A stretch of DNA of 54,054 nt, from the NCBI GenBank assembly GCA_049687015.1, contig JBAVIP010000079.1:1-54054 (forward strand). Direction: 5' to 3'. A program made the translations under genes and the position numbers. The notes under the pieces were generated by a model, which saw only the letters and a program-made list of their open reading frames with translations, made no database searches and was not told the origin of the DNA. Positions 33,653-41,913 of the stretch are shown piece by piece. Source of the DNA: Methylotenera_A sp049687015 (lineage in GTDB: Bacteria; Pseudomonadota; Gammaproteobacteria; Burkholderiales; Methylophilaceae). Positions within the stretch are counted from its first letter, which is position 1; every line of letters starts with the position of its first letter.

Positions 33653-35086
33653 ATGCAAACCATTCAAACGCAATTATTGATTAATGGCCAATTCGTTAAA
33701 GGCGAAGGCGCACCAATCAGAGTGCTGAATCCAGCTACTGGTGCTGAGATAGCGCAAGTAGCAGAAGCCTCAATGGCACAGATTGAAAGCGCAGTAAGCG
33801 CCGCCGAAATCGCATTTAAAACCTGGAAAAAAACCACGCCTCGCGACCGAGCTACCATGTTGCTGAAACTTGCCGATGCTATTGAGGCAGATGCAGAAGG
33901 CTTTGCCGAACTTGAATCGATGAATTGCGGCAAGCCTTATCTGGCGGTGCTGAATGATGAAATTCCTGCCGTTGCAGACGTATTCCGCTTTTTCGCAGGC
34001 GCAGTGCGTAACATGACAGGCGCGCTGGCAGGCGAATACCTGCCAGGCCACACCAGCATGATTCGGCGCGATCCGTTAGGCGTAGTGGCCTCGATTGCAC
34101 CGTGGAATTATCCGCTGATGATGGCCGCCTGGAAATTAGGCCCGGCGCTGGCCGCGGGCAATACAGTAGTCTTAAAGCCATCAGAAATGACGCCGCTTAC
34201 CACATTCAAGCTGGCACAACTCATCGCCGATATTTTCCCTGCCGGTGTAGTGAATATTTTGAATGGACGTGGCGAATCGGTCGGCGCAACTATGATTTCG
34301 CAGCCACAAGTACAGATGATTTCGATTACAGGTGACATCTCAACCGGCCAGAAAATCATGGAAGTCGCCGCTAAAAGCGTGAAGCGTACGCACCTGGAAT
34401 TAGGCGGCAAAGCGCCTGTGATTGTGTTTGACGATGCAGACTTGGCTTCAGTGGTAGAAGGCGTGCGCACCTTTGGCTTTTACAACGCAGGCCAGGATTG
34501 TACCGCTGCTTGCCGCATTTATGCGGGCAAGAAAATTTACGAAAAATTAGTCGCTGAGCTATCTTCTGCCACCTCAACTATTAAAGTGGGAGCGCAAAAA
34601 GAAGTGGGGGTAGAAATGGGCCCATTGATTTCAGCACGTCAGCGCGAGCGCGTGGCGGGCTTTGTAGAACGTGCTTCCGCACAAAAGCATATCGAAATCA
34701 CCACCGGCGGCAAAATGCGTGCTGGAAGTGGCTTTTTCTATGCGCCCACTATTGTGGCTGGTGCATTACAAACCGATGAAATTGTCTGTAAAGAGGTGTT
34801 TGGTCCAGTGGTTTCAGTGACGCGCTTTGACGACGAAGCTCAGGTGGTAAATTGGGCGAACGATTCAGAATACGGCCTTGCCAGCTCGGTGTGGACTTCT
34901 GATGTATCGCGCGCCTTGCGCGTATCAGCCGAGCTACAATACGGCTGCACCTGGGTGAACACGCATTTTATGCTGGTATCGGAAATGCCGCATGGTGGCA
35001 TGAAAAAATCAGGCTATGGCAAGGATTTGTCGATATACGCAATCGAAGATTACAGCGCTGTGCGGCATGTGATGGTGAAACTTTAG
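33653..35086 (+). CDS. patD: Gamma-aminobutyraldehyde dehydrogenase PatD/YdcW
   Basis: NAD-dependent dehydrogenase, 477 residues, oxidising 4-aminobutanal (1-pyrroline) to GABA. E249 (HLELGGKAP) and C283 in the family-specific NAGQDCTAACRIY are present, and SIAPWNYPLMMAAWK is near 147. GAGGG precedes the start. As in E. coli it ends the ydcSTUV operon. It supplies the step after SpuC, so the transamination branch is complete in this window. 3-Aminopropanal is a possible second substrate. Confidence 0.92.
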   Translation: MQTIQTQLLINGQFVKGEGAPIRVLNPATGAEIAQVAEASMAQIESAVSAAEIAFKTWKKTTPRDRATMLLKLADAIEADAEGFAELESMNCGKPYLAVLNDEIPAVADVFRFFAGAVRNMTGALAGEYLPGHTSMIRRDPLGVVASIAPWNYPLMMAAWKLGPALAAGNTVVLKPSEMTPLTTFKLAQLIADIFPAGVVNILNGRGESVGATMISQPQVQMISITGDISTGQKIMEVAAKSVKRTHLELGGKAPVIVFDDADLASVVEGVRTFGFYNAGQDCTAACRIYAGKKIYEKLVAELSSATSTIKVGAQKEVGVEMGPLISARQRERVAGFVERASAQKHIEITTGGKMRAGSGFFYAPTIVAGALQTDEIVCKEVFGPVVSVTRFDDEAQVVNWANDSEYGLASSVWTSDVSRALRVSAELQYGCTWVNTHFMLVSEMPHGGMKKSGYGKDLSIYAIEDYSAVRHVMVKL

Positions 35087-35093
35087 AAATTTT

Positions 35094-35122
35094 GTGGGGT
35101 GAGCAACTTGTACTCACCCCAC
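35094..35122. terminator. Hairpin between convergent patD and osmB-like genes
   Basis: GTGGGGTGAG and CTCACCCCAC are perfect 10-bp arms around a 9-base loop, 8 bp after the patD stop. There is no good T tract on either side, so this may be a message-end hairpin rather than a strong intrinsic terminator. Confidence 0.5.
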
Positions 35123-35142
35123 CCCAACCTGATGTGGGCTTA

Positions 35143-35358
35143 CTACCTACCGATTTGGTTGCCGATAACGCCGCCAATTGCTGCGCCACCAACTGTGCCT
35201 AAACCGCTACCGCCAGTTAACACCGCACCTGCAACGGCCCCGACACCAGCACCAATCGCAGTGTTTTTGTCACGTGTTGACATATTACTACAGCCGCTTA
35301 AGCCAACAATGAGTGTTGCCGCAACGAAAGTCATCGCTAATTTACTTTTTGTTTTCAT
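35143..35358 (-). CDS. osmB: OsmB-like glycine-zipper lipoprotein
   Basis: 71 residues from ATG 35358 (an in-frame start at 35397 has no support). A lipoprotein leader ends LSGC (Cys23). The mature part RDKNTAIGAGVGAVAGAV, then TVGGAAIGGVIGNQIG, is a glycine-zipper helix hairpin nearly identical in layout to E. coli OsmB (72 residues), an osmotically induced outer-membrane lipoprotein. Convergent with patD. Stress induction here is inferred from the family. Confidence 0.85.
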   Translation of the reverse strand: MKTKSKLAMTFVAATLIVGLSGCSNMSTRDKNTAIGAGVGAVAGAVLTGGSGLGTVGGAAIGGVIGNQIGR

Positions 35359-35519
35359 GGTAATCTCACTTTTGAAAATTGATTTACGATAAAGCATTCG
35401 TCAAACTCACCATTAAGTCAAAAGGTTCCGTTTAACTTGTGGATGGCGTGCACGAACTAGCCAACGTACCCTGCTCATTACCTGCGCTGTGCAATCCAGA
35501 AACACAGGCATTACTCAGG

Positions 35520-35945
35520 TTATTTGTCTTTCCATAATTTCTGCATCTCGATGAACATAAAAGATGCGGTCCAGGAGATTAGAACCAGGCCTGTTAACGC
35601 TTCCAGCCCGGCTGTAAATCGAATATTGCCTTTGGCGACAATGTCGCCAAAACCAAGTGAAGTGTAGCTCACAAACGAAAAGTAGCTGCAATCCATCAGG
35701 CTTTTATCAAAATGCCCTTCCAGGGAGCCAAAACGTCCTGCATGAATCATAAAGTAGTAGCCAAAAGCAAACGCCCAGATTTCAATCACATGCGCAAATA
35801 ATGTGCCAAAAACACCAAGTAAAACACGTAATCGTGGTCTGATGGTGAGCATAGGAATCAGTTTTGAAAGCTGGTTTAGCGCCTCAAAATGAATCAACAC
35901 AGCAGTTGCAACAAGAAAACTATTGAGTACATAAGTAATAATCAT
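35520..35945 (-). CDS. Two-pore-helix type ion channel protein (Ion_trans_2-like)
   Basis: 141 residues with hydrophobic segments at about 4-22, 42-66 and 107-132. A pore loop carries the filter-like T95-S-L-G-F-G-D101, matching the TxGFGD/TxGYGD selectivity filter of potassium channels. There is no cytoplasmic RCK domain, so gating and selectivity are uncertain. It is a single gene between osmB and the broken puuR. Confidence 0.8.
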   Translation of the reverse strand: MIITYVLNSFLVATAVLIHFEALNQLSKLIPMLTIRPRLRVLLGVFGTLFAHVIEIWAFAFGYYFMIHAGRFGSLEGHFDKSLMDCSYFSFVSYTSLGFGDIVAKGNIRFTAGLEALTGLVLISWTASFMFIEMQKLWKDK

Positions 35946-36015
35946 CGTATATTTTCGTGAAATTTATAGTTATTTATAATAGCTTAGAACAACTCAAACC
36001 CCTATGTATTCTGCA

Positions 36016-36568
36016 CTAAAACGTGGGCGGACTGCACGAACTCACCAAGGTACACACCTCATTACCTACATTGCGGAAGCGATGCGGTTGACGACTGTTA
36101 AAGTAGTAAGCATCGCCAGCACCCAATACCCGCGTGGGTTCCCCCACGGTCACTTCAAGGCGTCCGGACAGTATCACAGCGCCTTCCTCGCCTTCGTGCT
36201 GCAGCATCATCATGCCCGTATCGGCGCCTGCTTCATATGTTTCATAGAGAATCTGCAAAGCATGTCCAGCCTTGGCCGAGCCAATCTGGCGATATGAAAT
36301 ACCTTCACCAGCGCTAATTTCGGTTAGATCCTGGGCGCGGTAAAACACTTCGCTTTTCATACCAGGCAACTCGTCTGAGAAAAATTCCGCCAGTGTCATT
36401 GGAATACCCGCCAGAATACGTTTTAAGGCGCTAACAGATGGACTAGTATTGCCGGATTCTATGAGTGAAACTGGCATTAGCGACGCCTGCCCTTTTTGCC
36501 AAAGCGCGCTGTGATAGCTGATGTCTTAGCCGCACTATTTTGAGTCTTAAGCCTACATCGATATCCAT
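36016..36568 (-). pseudogene. puuR: PuuR-like Xre/cupin repressor interrupted by a frameshift
   Basis: From ATG 36568 the frame encodes 32 residues of an Xre helix-turn-helix start (GLRLKIVRLRHQLSQRALAKRAGVANA). It then runs into a stop nine codons later. The next frame continues exactly where PuuR does (VSLIESGNTSPSVSALKRIL), followed by a linker and a cupin domain (HEGEEGAVILSGRLEVTVG ... RQPHRFRNVG) ending SPPTF, like PuuR's TPTTF. The break is near 36472; a loss of two bases or a gain of one explains it. ATG 36477 could start an HTH-less 153-residue cupin protein. PuuR in E. coli represses putrescine genes. Real mutation, sequencing error or recoding cannot be told apart here. Confidence 0.8.
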
Positions 36569-36581
36569 AATGCAATCACTT

Positions 36582-36613
36582 AGTGTTTAAAGTGTTAAAT
36601 ATACAATAACACT
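36582..36613. promoter_or_regulatory. Repeated AGTGTTWAA motifs between puuR and the aminotransferase
   Basis: AGTGTTTAA (36582) and AGTGTTAAA (36591) are in tandem. AGTGTTA (36591-36597) and TAACACT (36607-36613) form an inverted pair with a 9-base spacer. A further copy TAAACACTT (36680-36688) lies inside the putative promoter spacer of the next gene. This is a candidate operator for the PuuR-like repressor; by eye only. Confidence 0.45.
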
Positions 36614-36665
36614 CATATAATTAATACCAGTAAAATCAATATATTAATAAAATAAAAAACCAGCC

Positions 36666-36694
36666 TTGACACAATATGCTAAACACTTGAATAT
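36666..36694 (+). promoter_or_regulatory. Putative promoter of the omega-amino acid aminotransferase operon
   Basis: A perfect TTGACA (36666) is followed after 17 bp by GAATAT (36689). The operator-like TAAACACTT lies in the spacer, so a bound repressor would block it. AAGGATC stands before the ATG at 36725. Confidence 0.45.
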
Positions 36695-36724
36695 GTTTGA
36701 AAAGTAATATTTAAGGATCCTCGC

Positions 36725-38134
36725 ATGTCAAAATCAGAGCAGGTCGAACTGCCCAATTTGTCGCATTATTGGGTACCGTTTACAGCCAATCGGCAATTCA
36801 AGGCCATGCCGCGCCTGTTTAAGGCGGCCAAAGGTAATTACTACACGTCTATGGATGACAGGCAAGTGCTAGATGGTACAGCAGGCTTGTGGTGCGTGCC
36901 TGCTGGACATGCTCGCGAAGAAATCGCATCGGCCGTGGCTGCCCAATTACGCACGCTGGATTACGCACCGGCATTTCAATCCAGCCATCCGCTCGCGTTT
37001 GAAGCCGCCGCCCGCTTGGCAGCATATATGCCCGCCGGTCTAGATCGGATATTCTTCACCAATTCAGGTTCAGAATCTGCCGATACTGCGCTTAAAATCG
37101 CGTTGGCGTATCACCGTGTGACGGGCAACCCATTGCGGAACAAGCTGATAGGCCGTGAGCGCGGCTACCACGGCGTCAATTTCGGCGGCATCTCGGTGGG
37201 CGGCATCGCGGGTAACCGCAAAGCGTTTGGCAATGCGCTAAGCGGCGTTGACCATATTCGCCATCCGCTGGATATCTCAAAAAACGCGTTTACAAAAGGC
37301 GTTCCGCAAGATGGCGGCATTGCACTGGCGAATGAATTTGAGCAACGTATGATGACTTTGCATGACCCTTCTACCGTTGCCGCACTCATTGTTGAGCCTA
37401 TGCAAGGCTCGGCGGGCGTGATTGTGCCACCGGCCGGCTACTTAAAACGTTTGCGTGAAATCTGCACTAAACACGGCATTTTGCTGATTTTTGATGAAGT
37501 CATTACCGGCTTTGGCAGGTTGGGCACCAAGTTTGGCGCGGATTATTTTGACGTCATCCCCGACATACTCACCTGCGCCAAAGGCCTGACTAATGGCGTC
37601 GTGCCAATGGGTGCGGTGGCGGTAAAACGCGAAATTTACGATGCATTTATGCAAAACTCGGCTACTGGCGCAATCGAACTGCCTCATGGCTACACCTACA
37701 GCGCCATCCCCATTGCCTGCGCAGCGGCAATCGCCACGCAAGATATTTTTGCTGCAGAAAAACTGGAAGCACGTGCAGCGGGTTTAAGCACTTATCTCGA
37801 ATCAGCTGCGCATAGCCTGAAAGGCTTACCGATGGTGAAAGACATCCGCAATATCGGCCTGGTGGCAGGTATTGAGTTTGATGCAAAGGCAGGCGCTTCT
37901 GCTTTTGCCGTATATTTGAAATGCTACGAACTTGGCCTGCATGTACGCTACACGGGCGATATCATTGCCATCTCGCCGCCGCTCACTATCGAAAAACATG
38001 AGATAGATCGTATCTTTAACACACTTGCGGATGCAATTAAATACGTGGCTTCGCAAGGCGAGGCGGGTCTGGATGCCAGCCGTTATCTTAAAAACGAGCA
38101 GTCGTGGGCAATGCATCAGCAACATACAATCTAA
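36725..38134 (+). CDS. Omega-amino acid (beta-alanine) : pyruvate aminotransferase
   Basis: Class III PLP aminotransferase, 469 residues. The start SHYWVPFTANRQFKA and GLWCVPAGHAR are typical of beta-alanine--pyruvate transaminases. D257 (LLIFDEVITGFGR) and K286 (LTCAKGLTNGVVPMGAV) bind PLP. It turns beta-alanine into malonate semialdehyde, which the next gene can oxidise. It may also accept other omega-amines. It lies 20 bp before mmsA and is divergent from the broken puuR, linking it to polyamine breakdown, since spermidine gives beta-alanine through 3-aminopropanal. Confidence 0.88.
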   Translation: MSKSEQVELPNLSHYWVPFTANRQFKAMPRLFKAAKGNYYTSMDDRQVLDGTAGLWCVPAGHAREEIASAVAAQLRTLDYAPAFQSSHPLAFEAAARLAAYMPAGLDRIFFTNSGSESADTALKIALAYHRVTGNPLRNKLIGRERGYHGVNFGGISVGGIAGNRKAFGNALSGVDHIRHPLDISKNAFTKGVPQDGGIALANEFEQRMMTLHDPSTVAALIVEPMQGSAGVIVPPAGYLKRLREICTKHGILLIFDEVITGFGRLGTKFGADYFDVIPDILTCAKGLTNGVVPMGAVAVKREIYDAFMQNSATGAIELPHGYTYSAIPIACAAAIATQDIFAAEKLEARAAGLSTYLESAAHSLKGLPMVKDIRNIGLVAGIEFDAKAGASAFAVYLKCYELGLHVRYTGDIIAISPPLTIEKHEIDRIFNTLADAIKYVASQGEAGLDASRYLKNEQSWAMHQQHTI

Positions 38135-38154
38135 CTGGCAATGAGGAATTCAGC

Positions 38155-39666
38155 ATGAAAACAATCGGTCACTATATCAATGGTAAGCATGTCGCCGGCA
38201 CGGGCACTAGATCAGGCGATGTGTATAACCCAGCAAAAGGGGAAGTACAAGCGCAAATCACTTACGCAACAGCAGATGAAACCCGTGCAGCAATCAGCGC
38301 CGCGCAAGCGGCCTTCCCTGCCTGGGCTGCCACGCCCGTGCTAAGACGCGCGCGCATCATGTTCAAATTCAAAGCTCTGCTGGATGAACATGCCAACGAT
38401 TTGGCCAAGGCCATCTCGCTTGAGCACGGCAAAACCATTTCTGATGCTCGCGGCGAAGTCACGCGCGGCATCGAAGTGGTCGAATTCGCTTGCGGCGCGC
38501 CGCACTTGATGAAAGGTGATTTTAACGACCAGGTCGGTACCGGCATCGATACGTACAGCATGCACCAGCCGCTAGGTGTCGTTGCGGGCATTACGCCGTT
38601 TAACTTCCCTGTCATGGTGCCTCTGTGGATGATCCCTATGGCATTGGCGACAGGTAATACGTTTGTGCTGAAACCATCTGAAAAAACACCAGGCGCCAGC
38701 TTGATGTTGGCAGATTTGCTCGCCGAAGCTGGCTTGCCGGCAGGCGTATTCAATCTGGTGAATGGTGATAAAGAAGCCGTTGATGTGCTACTCACAGACA
38801 AGCGCGTACTGGCCATTAGCTTTGTCGGCTCCACACCAATTGCAGAATATATTTATAGCACCGGCACCAAAAATGGCAAACGTGTACAGGCATTGGGTGG
38901 CGCTAAAAATCATTTAGTGGTGATGCCGGATGCGGATTTAGATCAAGTGGCCGATGCCTTAATCGGCGCGGGTTATGGCTCAGCAGGCGAGCGCTGCATG
39001 GCGATTTCTGTGGCGGTGACGGTAGGCGATATTGCCGATCAATTAGTCGCAAAAATCGCCGAAAAAGCCAAAGCCATCACCATTGATCAAGGCTTGAACG
39101 AAAAAGCCGACATGGGCCCACTCGTCACGCCGCAGCACTTTGCAAAAGTGAAAAGTTACGTTGATTTGGGTGTAACCGAAGGCGCGAAACTGGTGATGGA
39201 TGGCCGCGGCTACTCGCACAAAGGCCACGAAAAAGGTTTCTTTTTAGCGCCGTGTTTATTTGATCACGTCACCAAAGATATGCGTATTTACAAAGAGGAA
39301 ATCTTTGGCCCTGTACTCTGCGTAGTGCGCGCCAAAACATTTGAAGAGGCGTTGCAACTGGTAAACGACCACGAATTTGGCAACGGCACCGCGATATTCA
39401 CGCGTGACGGCGAAGCCGCGCGCGAATTTACTAATCGCGTACAGGTCGGCATGGTGGGCGTGAATGTGGCGATTCCCGTGCCGATTGCCTTCCACAGCTT
39501 TGGCGGCTGGAAGCGCTCGCTGTTTGGCGACCATCATATTTATGGCATGGATGGTGTACGTTTTTATACACGCCTCAAAACCACCACCTCGCGCTGGCTA
39601 TCTAATAATAAAGATCTAGGCAACAAAAATATGGGTTCAGAATTCGTGATGCCGACCATGAAATAA
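38155..39666 (+). CDS. mmsA: CoA-acylating methylmalonate/malonate-semialdehyde dehydrogenase MmsA
   Basis: 503 residues from ATG 38155, which follows GAGGAATTC; an upstream in-frame start at 38104 overlaps the previous gene. It converts methylmalonate semialdehyde to propionyl-CoA, or malonate semialdehyde to acetyl-CoA, with NAD and CoA. The catalytic C281 is in GYGSAGERCMAIS, and ITPFNFPVMVPLWM and VGSTPIAEYIY are MmsA-typical. Paired with the beta-alanine aminotransferase, the malonate-semialdehyde role is most likely. A strong bidirectional terminator follows. Confidence 0.92.
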   Translation: MKTIGHYINGKHVAGTGTRSGDVYNPAKGEVQAQITYATADETRAAISAAQAAFPAWAATPVLRRARIMFKFKALLDEHANDLAKAISLEHGKTISDARGEVTRGIEVVEFACGAPHLMKGDFNDQVGTGIDTYSMHQPLGVVAGITPFNFPVMVPLWMIPMALATGNTFVLKPSEKTPGASLMLADLLAEAGLPAGVFNLVNGDKEAVDVLLTDKRVLAISFVGSTPIAEYIYSTGTKNGKRVQALGGAKNHLVVMPDADLDQVADALIGAGYGSAGERCMAISVAVTVGDIADQLVAKIAEKAKAITIDQGLNEKADMGPLVTPQHFAKVKSYVDLGVTEGAKLVMDGRGYSHKGHEKGFFLAPCLFDHVTKDMRIYKEEIFGPVLCVVRAKTFEEALQLVNDHEFGNGTAIFTRDGEAAREFTNRVQVGMVGVNVAIPVPIAFHSFGGWKRSLFGDHHIYGMDGVRFYTRLKTTTSRWLSNNKDLGNKNMGSEFVMPTMK

Positions 39667-39691
39667 ATCTTGGTTGATTTATAACCCCATT

Positions 39692-39719
39692 AAAAAAGGG
39701 TGCCTACGCACCCTTTTTT
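39692..39719. terminator. Bidirectional intrinsic terminator between mmsA and the porin gene
   Basis: AAAAAAGGGTGC, loop CTAC and GCACCCTTTTTT are perfect 12-bp arms. The A and T tracts serve as the U tract in both directions, so it can stop both mmsA (plus) and the convergent porin gene (minus). Confidence 0.9.
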
Positions 39720-39744
39720 ATTCACTAAAACTTACAGCAAGCTA

Positions 39745-40722
39745 TTACCAAGTACGTTTAACGTAGAACCACACTGTATCCTCGTTGGTATCTCTGCCAT
39801 CAGAAGTCTGATAAAACGCTTCATTTTTCACGTTAAATGTATTTGTATAGTACGCGCCTGCATTAAAGCCCTCAATTGGCTTACCTGCACTTGGTATCGC
39901 AAAATCTCTATTCAAACCAATCGCAAAATCACCTTGAGACCCTGTAAGGTTTGGCGTGTGTTGATAACCTACTTTTGTCATGAAATTCAAATCGCCGATT
40001 GGCAATTTATAGTTAAATTTCAATTCATTATAACTAGCACCTTTAGTATCTCTTGTTCCATCTCTTGTGCCGTCTTTAGCAGCACCATAGTAATTGGTAA
40101 GTACACGGTAGTAAGTGTAAGTCAGCCATTTGTAAGATAAAGCCACTGAAGCTTCGAATGAATTTTGTTTATTACCAACATTCCCTGCACTGAAAGAATT
40201 TTCGCGATCAGGATAGTAGTAGTAATTCCCCAAGAAATTTACACCAAAGCCATTGTCAAAGGTATGTGCATAACCGCCATACCAGTCGGTTTCTAAGTGA
40301 TTGCCGCCAGAAAAACCATCGCCGTGCCCAGTAAACTCTTTATCGATGTTAGACCACCATGTACCCACGTAAAAACCACTGCTATGCGCTAAATCAGCAC
40401 CAACTTGCAAGGCAGGACCATTACTTAGCGCAACACCACGGAACATGTATTGACTATACATACCAGCGTTAAGGGTAAAGCTCCATGGTGAGGCAGGCCC
40501 TTCAGCAGCAGTGTGTTTACGTTCCAAATGGTCAGCAGTTGGCTCAGCAGCCTCAACCGGCGCTGCTGCTGGAGCTGCCTCAACTGCTGGTGTGGCCTCA
40601 GCTGGAGCTGCTGCAGGAGCAGCTGCCTCATCCGCGAATGTATACGCGCTGCCCAATAAAAGTGGTGCAGCACATAATGCGCTCAACACTTGACGATTTA
40701 ATAACCAACGAATAGTTTTCAT
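39745..40722 (-). CDS. TorF-family outer-membrane porin (TIGR02001/Gcw_chp-like)
   Basis: 325 residues. A signal peptide ends near TFA-DEA (residue 30) and is followed by an alanine/proline/glutamate-rich linker (32-62). The barrel then begins with SFTLNAGMYSQYMFRGVALSNGPALQ, the hallmark of this family, and strands continue to a final aromatic residue (VKRTW). Its place after the polyamine genes suggests outer-membrane uptake of amines, but the family has no settled substrate. The 534-bp region upstream carries unusual repeats. Confidence 0.85.
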   Translation of the reverse strand: MKTIRWLLNRQVLSALCAAPLLLGSAYTFADEAAAPAAAPAEATPAVEAAPAAAPVEAAEPTADHLERKHTAAEGPASPWSFTLNAGMYSQYMFRGVALSNGPALQVGADLAHSSGFYVGTWWSNIDKEFTGHGDGFSGGNHLETDWYGGYAHTFDNGFGVNFLGNYYYYPDRENSFSAGNVGNKQNSFEASVALSYKWLTYTYYRVLTNYYGAAKDGTRDGTRDTKGASYNELKFNYKLPIGDLNFMTKVGYQHTPNLTGSQGDFAIGLNRDFAIPSAGKPIEGFNAGAYYTNTFNVKNEAFYQTSDGRDTNEDTVWFYVKRTW

Positions 40723-41256
40723 AAGACTCCCTTAATTTCCCTTAACAATTAAAAAATACTGCAATACTTAAAATTCTCTACATTAAAACTCTTGATCTAA
40801 AACTGCACCAAATTCGTTCATACTTATTTTTATTATTAGCTATAACCATATGCATTATCATTTTCAGCACTCTTGAATCCACAGTATCAAATACCCCATG
40901 TATAAACAAGGCAAGCAAGGTCAAACACAAGATAATTTTTAACAAGGCATGGAACTTTTTGTGTTTTTTACCACAATATCTCATTATTTTTACAAATGAA
41001 GCTATGTTATTGATATATATATTATTTTTGCACCCAAATAGTGCGTAAAAACCCAAAATGGTGCATAAAATGAGTATGCCAAAGTGGCTCTAAATAGCAA
41101 TCAATTAGTAAATAGAATTGGGGCTAATTTTAAAAAATTAGCTTAAGAATTTGAATGGATAAATTTGATTATCGAAAAAGCTTGATGTGATTTTAAATTG
41201 ATGTGAACTATAAGTTTATGACTAAAAAAACGAAAAAATTTATGGCTACTTTTTAT
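40723..41256. other. 534-bp AT-rich gene-poor region upstream of the porin gene
   Basis: No convincing gene. The only sizeable frame (minus strand, 40778-41056) is AT-driven and looks spurious. The stretch holds the repeats and motif at 41029-41091 described separately. Otherwise nothing is recognised between the porin start and the tRNA-Pro gene. Confidence 0.6.
41029..41091 (-). promoter_or_regulatory. Candidate regulatory patch: 20-bp tandem repeat plus operator-like half-site
   Basis: Units at 41031-41050 and 41051-41070 match at 15 of 20 positions (shared core GTGCRTAAAA). TGCACC, 5 bases and AGTGCG (41029-41045) resembles an NtrC site. AGAGCCACTT on the minus strand (from 41091), preceded by TATTTAG, equals the second half of the 33-bp polyamine element. 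It lies 300-370 bp upstream of the porin start, in its direction. Confidence 0.35.
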
Positions 41257-41333
41257 TGGTCGGGACGGCAGGATTCGAACCTGCGACCCCATGCCCCCCA
41301 GGCATGTACGCTACCAGGCTGCGCTACGCCCCG
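41257..41333 (-). tRNA. tRNA-Pro (anticodon GGG)
   Basis: Cloverleaf with CGGGGCG / CGTCCCG acceptor arms, D-arm AGCGCAGCCTGGTAGCG, anticodon loop CTGGGGG between CATGC and GCATG, and T-arm GCAGGTTCGAATCCTGC. CCA is encoded. 77 nt. It lies downstream of merR on the same strand. Confidence 0.95.
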
Positions 41334-41460
41334 AACCGCGTTGCTATGAAATTGCAACGAGTGAGCATTATAAATGAAAAGCACCAAGTACAGATTAGAC
41401 CTGGTGAATTAAAGATAAAACATTTTGAATGGTAGACAGAATGGGCCAAATACTTTAAAA

Positions 41461-41482
41461 CTTAGGTTTACTAAAGCCTAAG
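41461..41482 (-). terminator. Weak hairpin at the end of the merR-type gene
   Basis: CTTAGG and CCTAAG pair around a 10-base loop, followed on the minus strand by TTTT. It overlaps the merR stop codon. Short arms make it only a possible terminator of the pheST-ihfA-merR unit. Confidence 0.3.
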
Positions 41483-41897
41483 CTCGCAATAGCTGAATGA
41501 CTTCGCGTAATTCTTTTTTTAACGTAAAGAAATCAAAATCATTCGCTGATGCTGTTTCTATATGTGAAACTTGAACACTTGTTTGCGGAGAACTTTGTGG
41601 TGAGTCTACTGCTTCTACTATGTCTTCCGCACCATCCAGACGATTCCGCGCACCGCTGATGGTAAAGCCTTGTTCATAGAGCAATTCGCGAATTTTGCGG
41701 ATTAATAACACTTCATGATGCTGATAATAACGGCGGTTACCACGACGCTTTACTGGCTTAAGTTGAGTAAACTCCTGCTCCCAATAGCGCAATACATGCG
41801 GTTTTACACCGCACAATTCACTCACCTCGCCAATGGTAAAGTACCGTTTGGCTGGGATCGGCGGTAGTTGCATTTTTATGGAAGGATCTAACATCAT
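41478..41897 (-). CDS. MerR-family regulator next to ihfA
   Basis: 139 residues with an N-terminal MerR winged helix (RYFTIGEVSELCGVKPHVLRYWEQEF, about 18-43, then RRGNRRYY and a wing). The rest is short, without metal-binding cysteines, ending in a helix (FFTLKKELREVIQLLRA). A MerR gene of this type directly after ihfA is a conserved arrangement in many beta- and gammaproteobacteria, and its target is unknown. AAGG lies before the paired ATG codons at 41897/41894; either may be used. Confidence 0.85.
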   Translation of the reverse strand: MMLDPSIKMQLPPIPAKRYFTIGEVSELCGVKPHVLRYWEQEFTQLKPVKRRGNRRYYQHHEVLLIRKIRELLYEQGFTISGARNRLDGAEDIVEAVDSPQSSPQTSVQVSHIETASANDFDFFTLKKELREVIQLLRA

Positions 41898-41913
41898 CGA
41901 AAATTAACCTTAG

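Noticed and set aside
40778..41056. 92-codon minus-strand frame in the AT-rich gap
   Set aside because: Composition is AT-driven, no family resemblance, no good ribosome site, and it overlaps the regulatory-looking repeats.
41085..41100. Possible sigma-54 promoter (TGGCTC ... GCAA)
   Set aside because: GG and GC are 9 bases apart, not the required 10, and the flanks do not fit the consensus.
41085..41114. Fourth full copy of the 33-bp element
   Set aside because: Only one half-site (AGAGCCACTT) with a merged TATTTAG is present; the partner position 23 bp away has no match.
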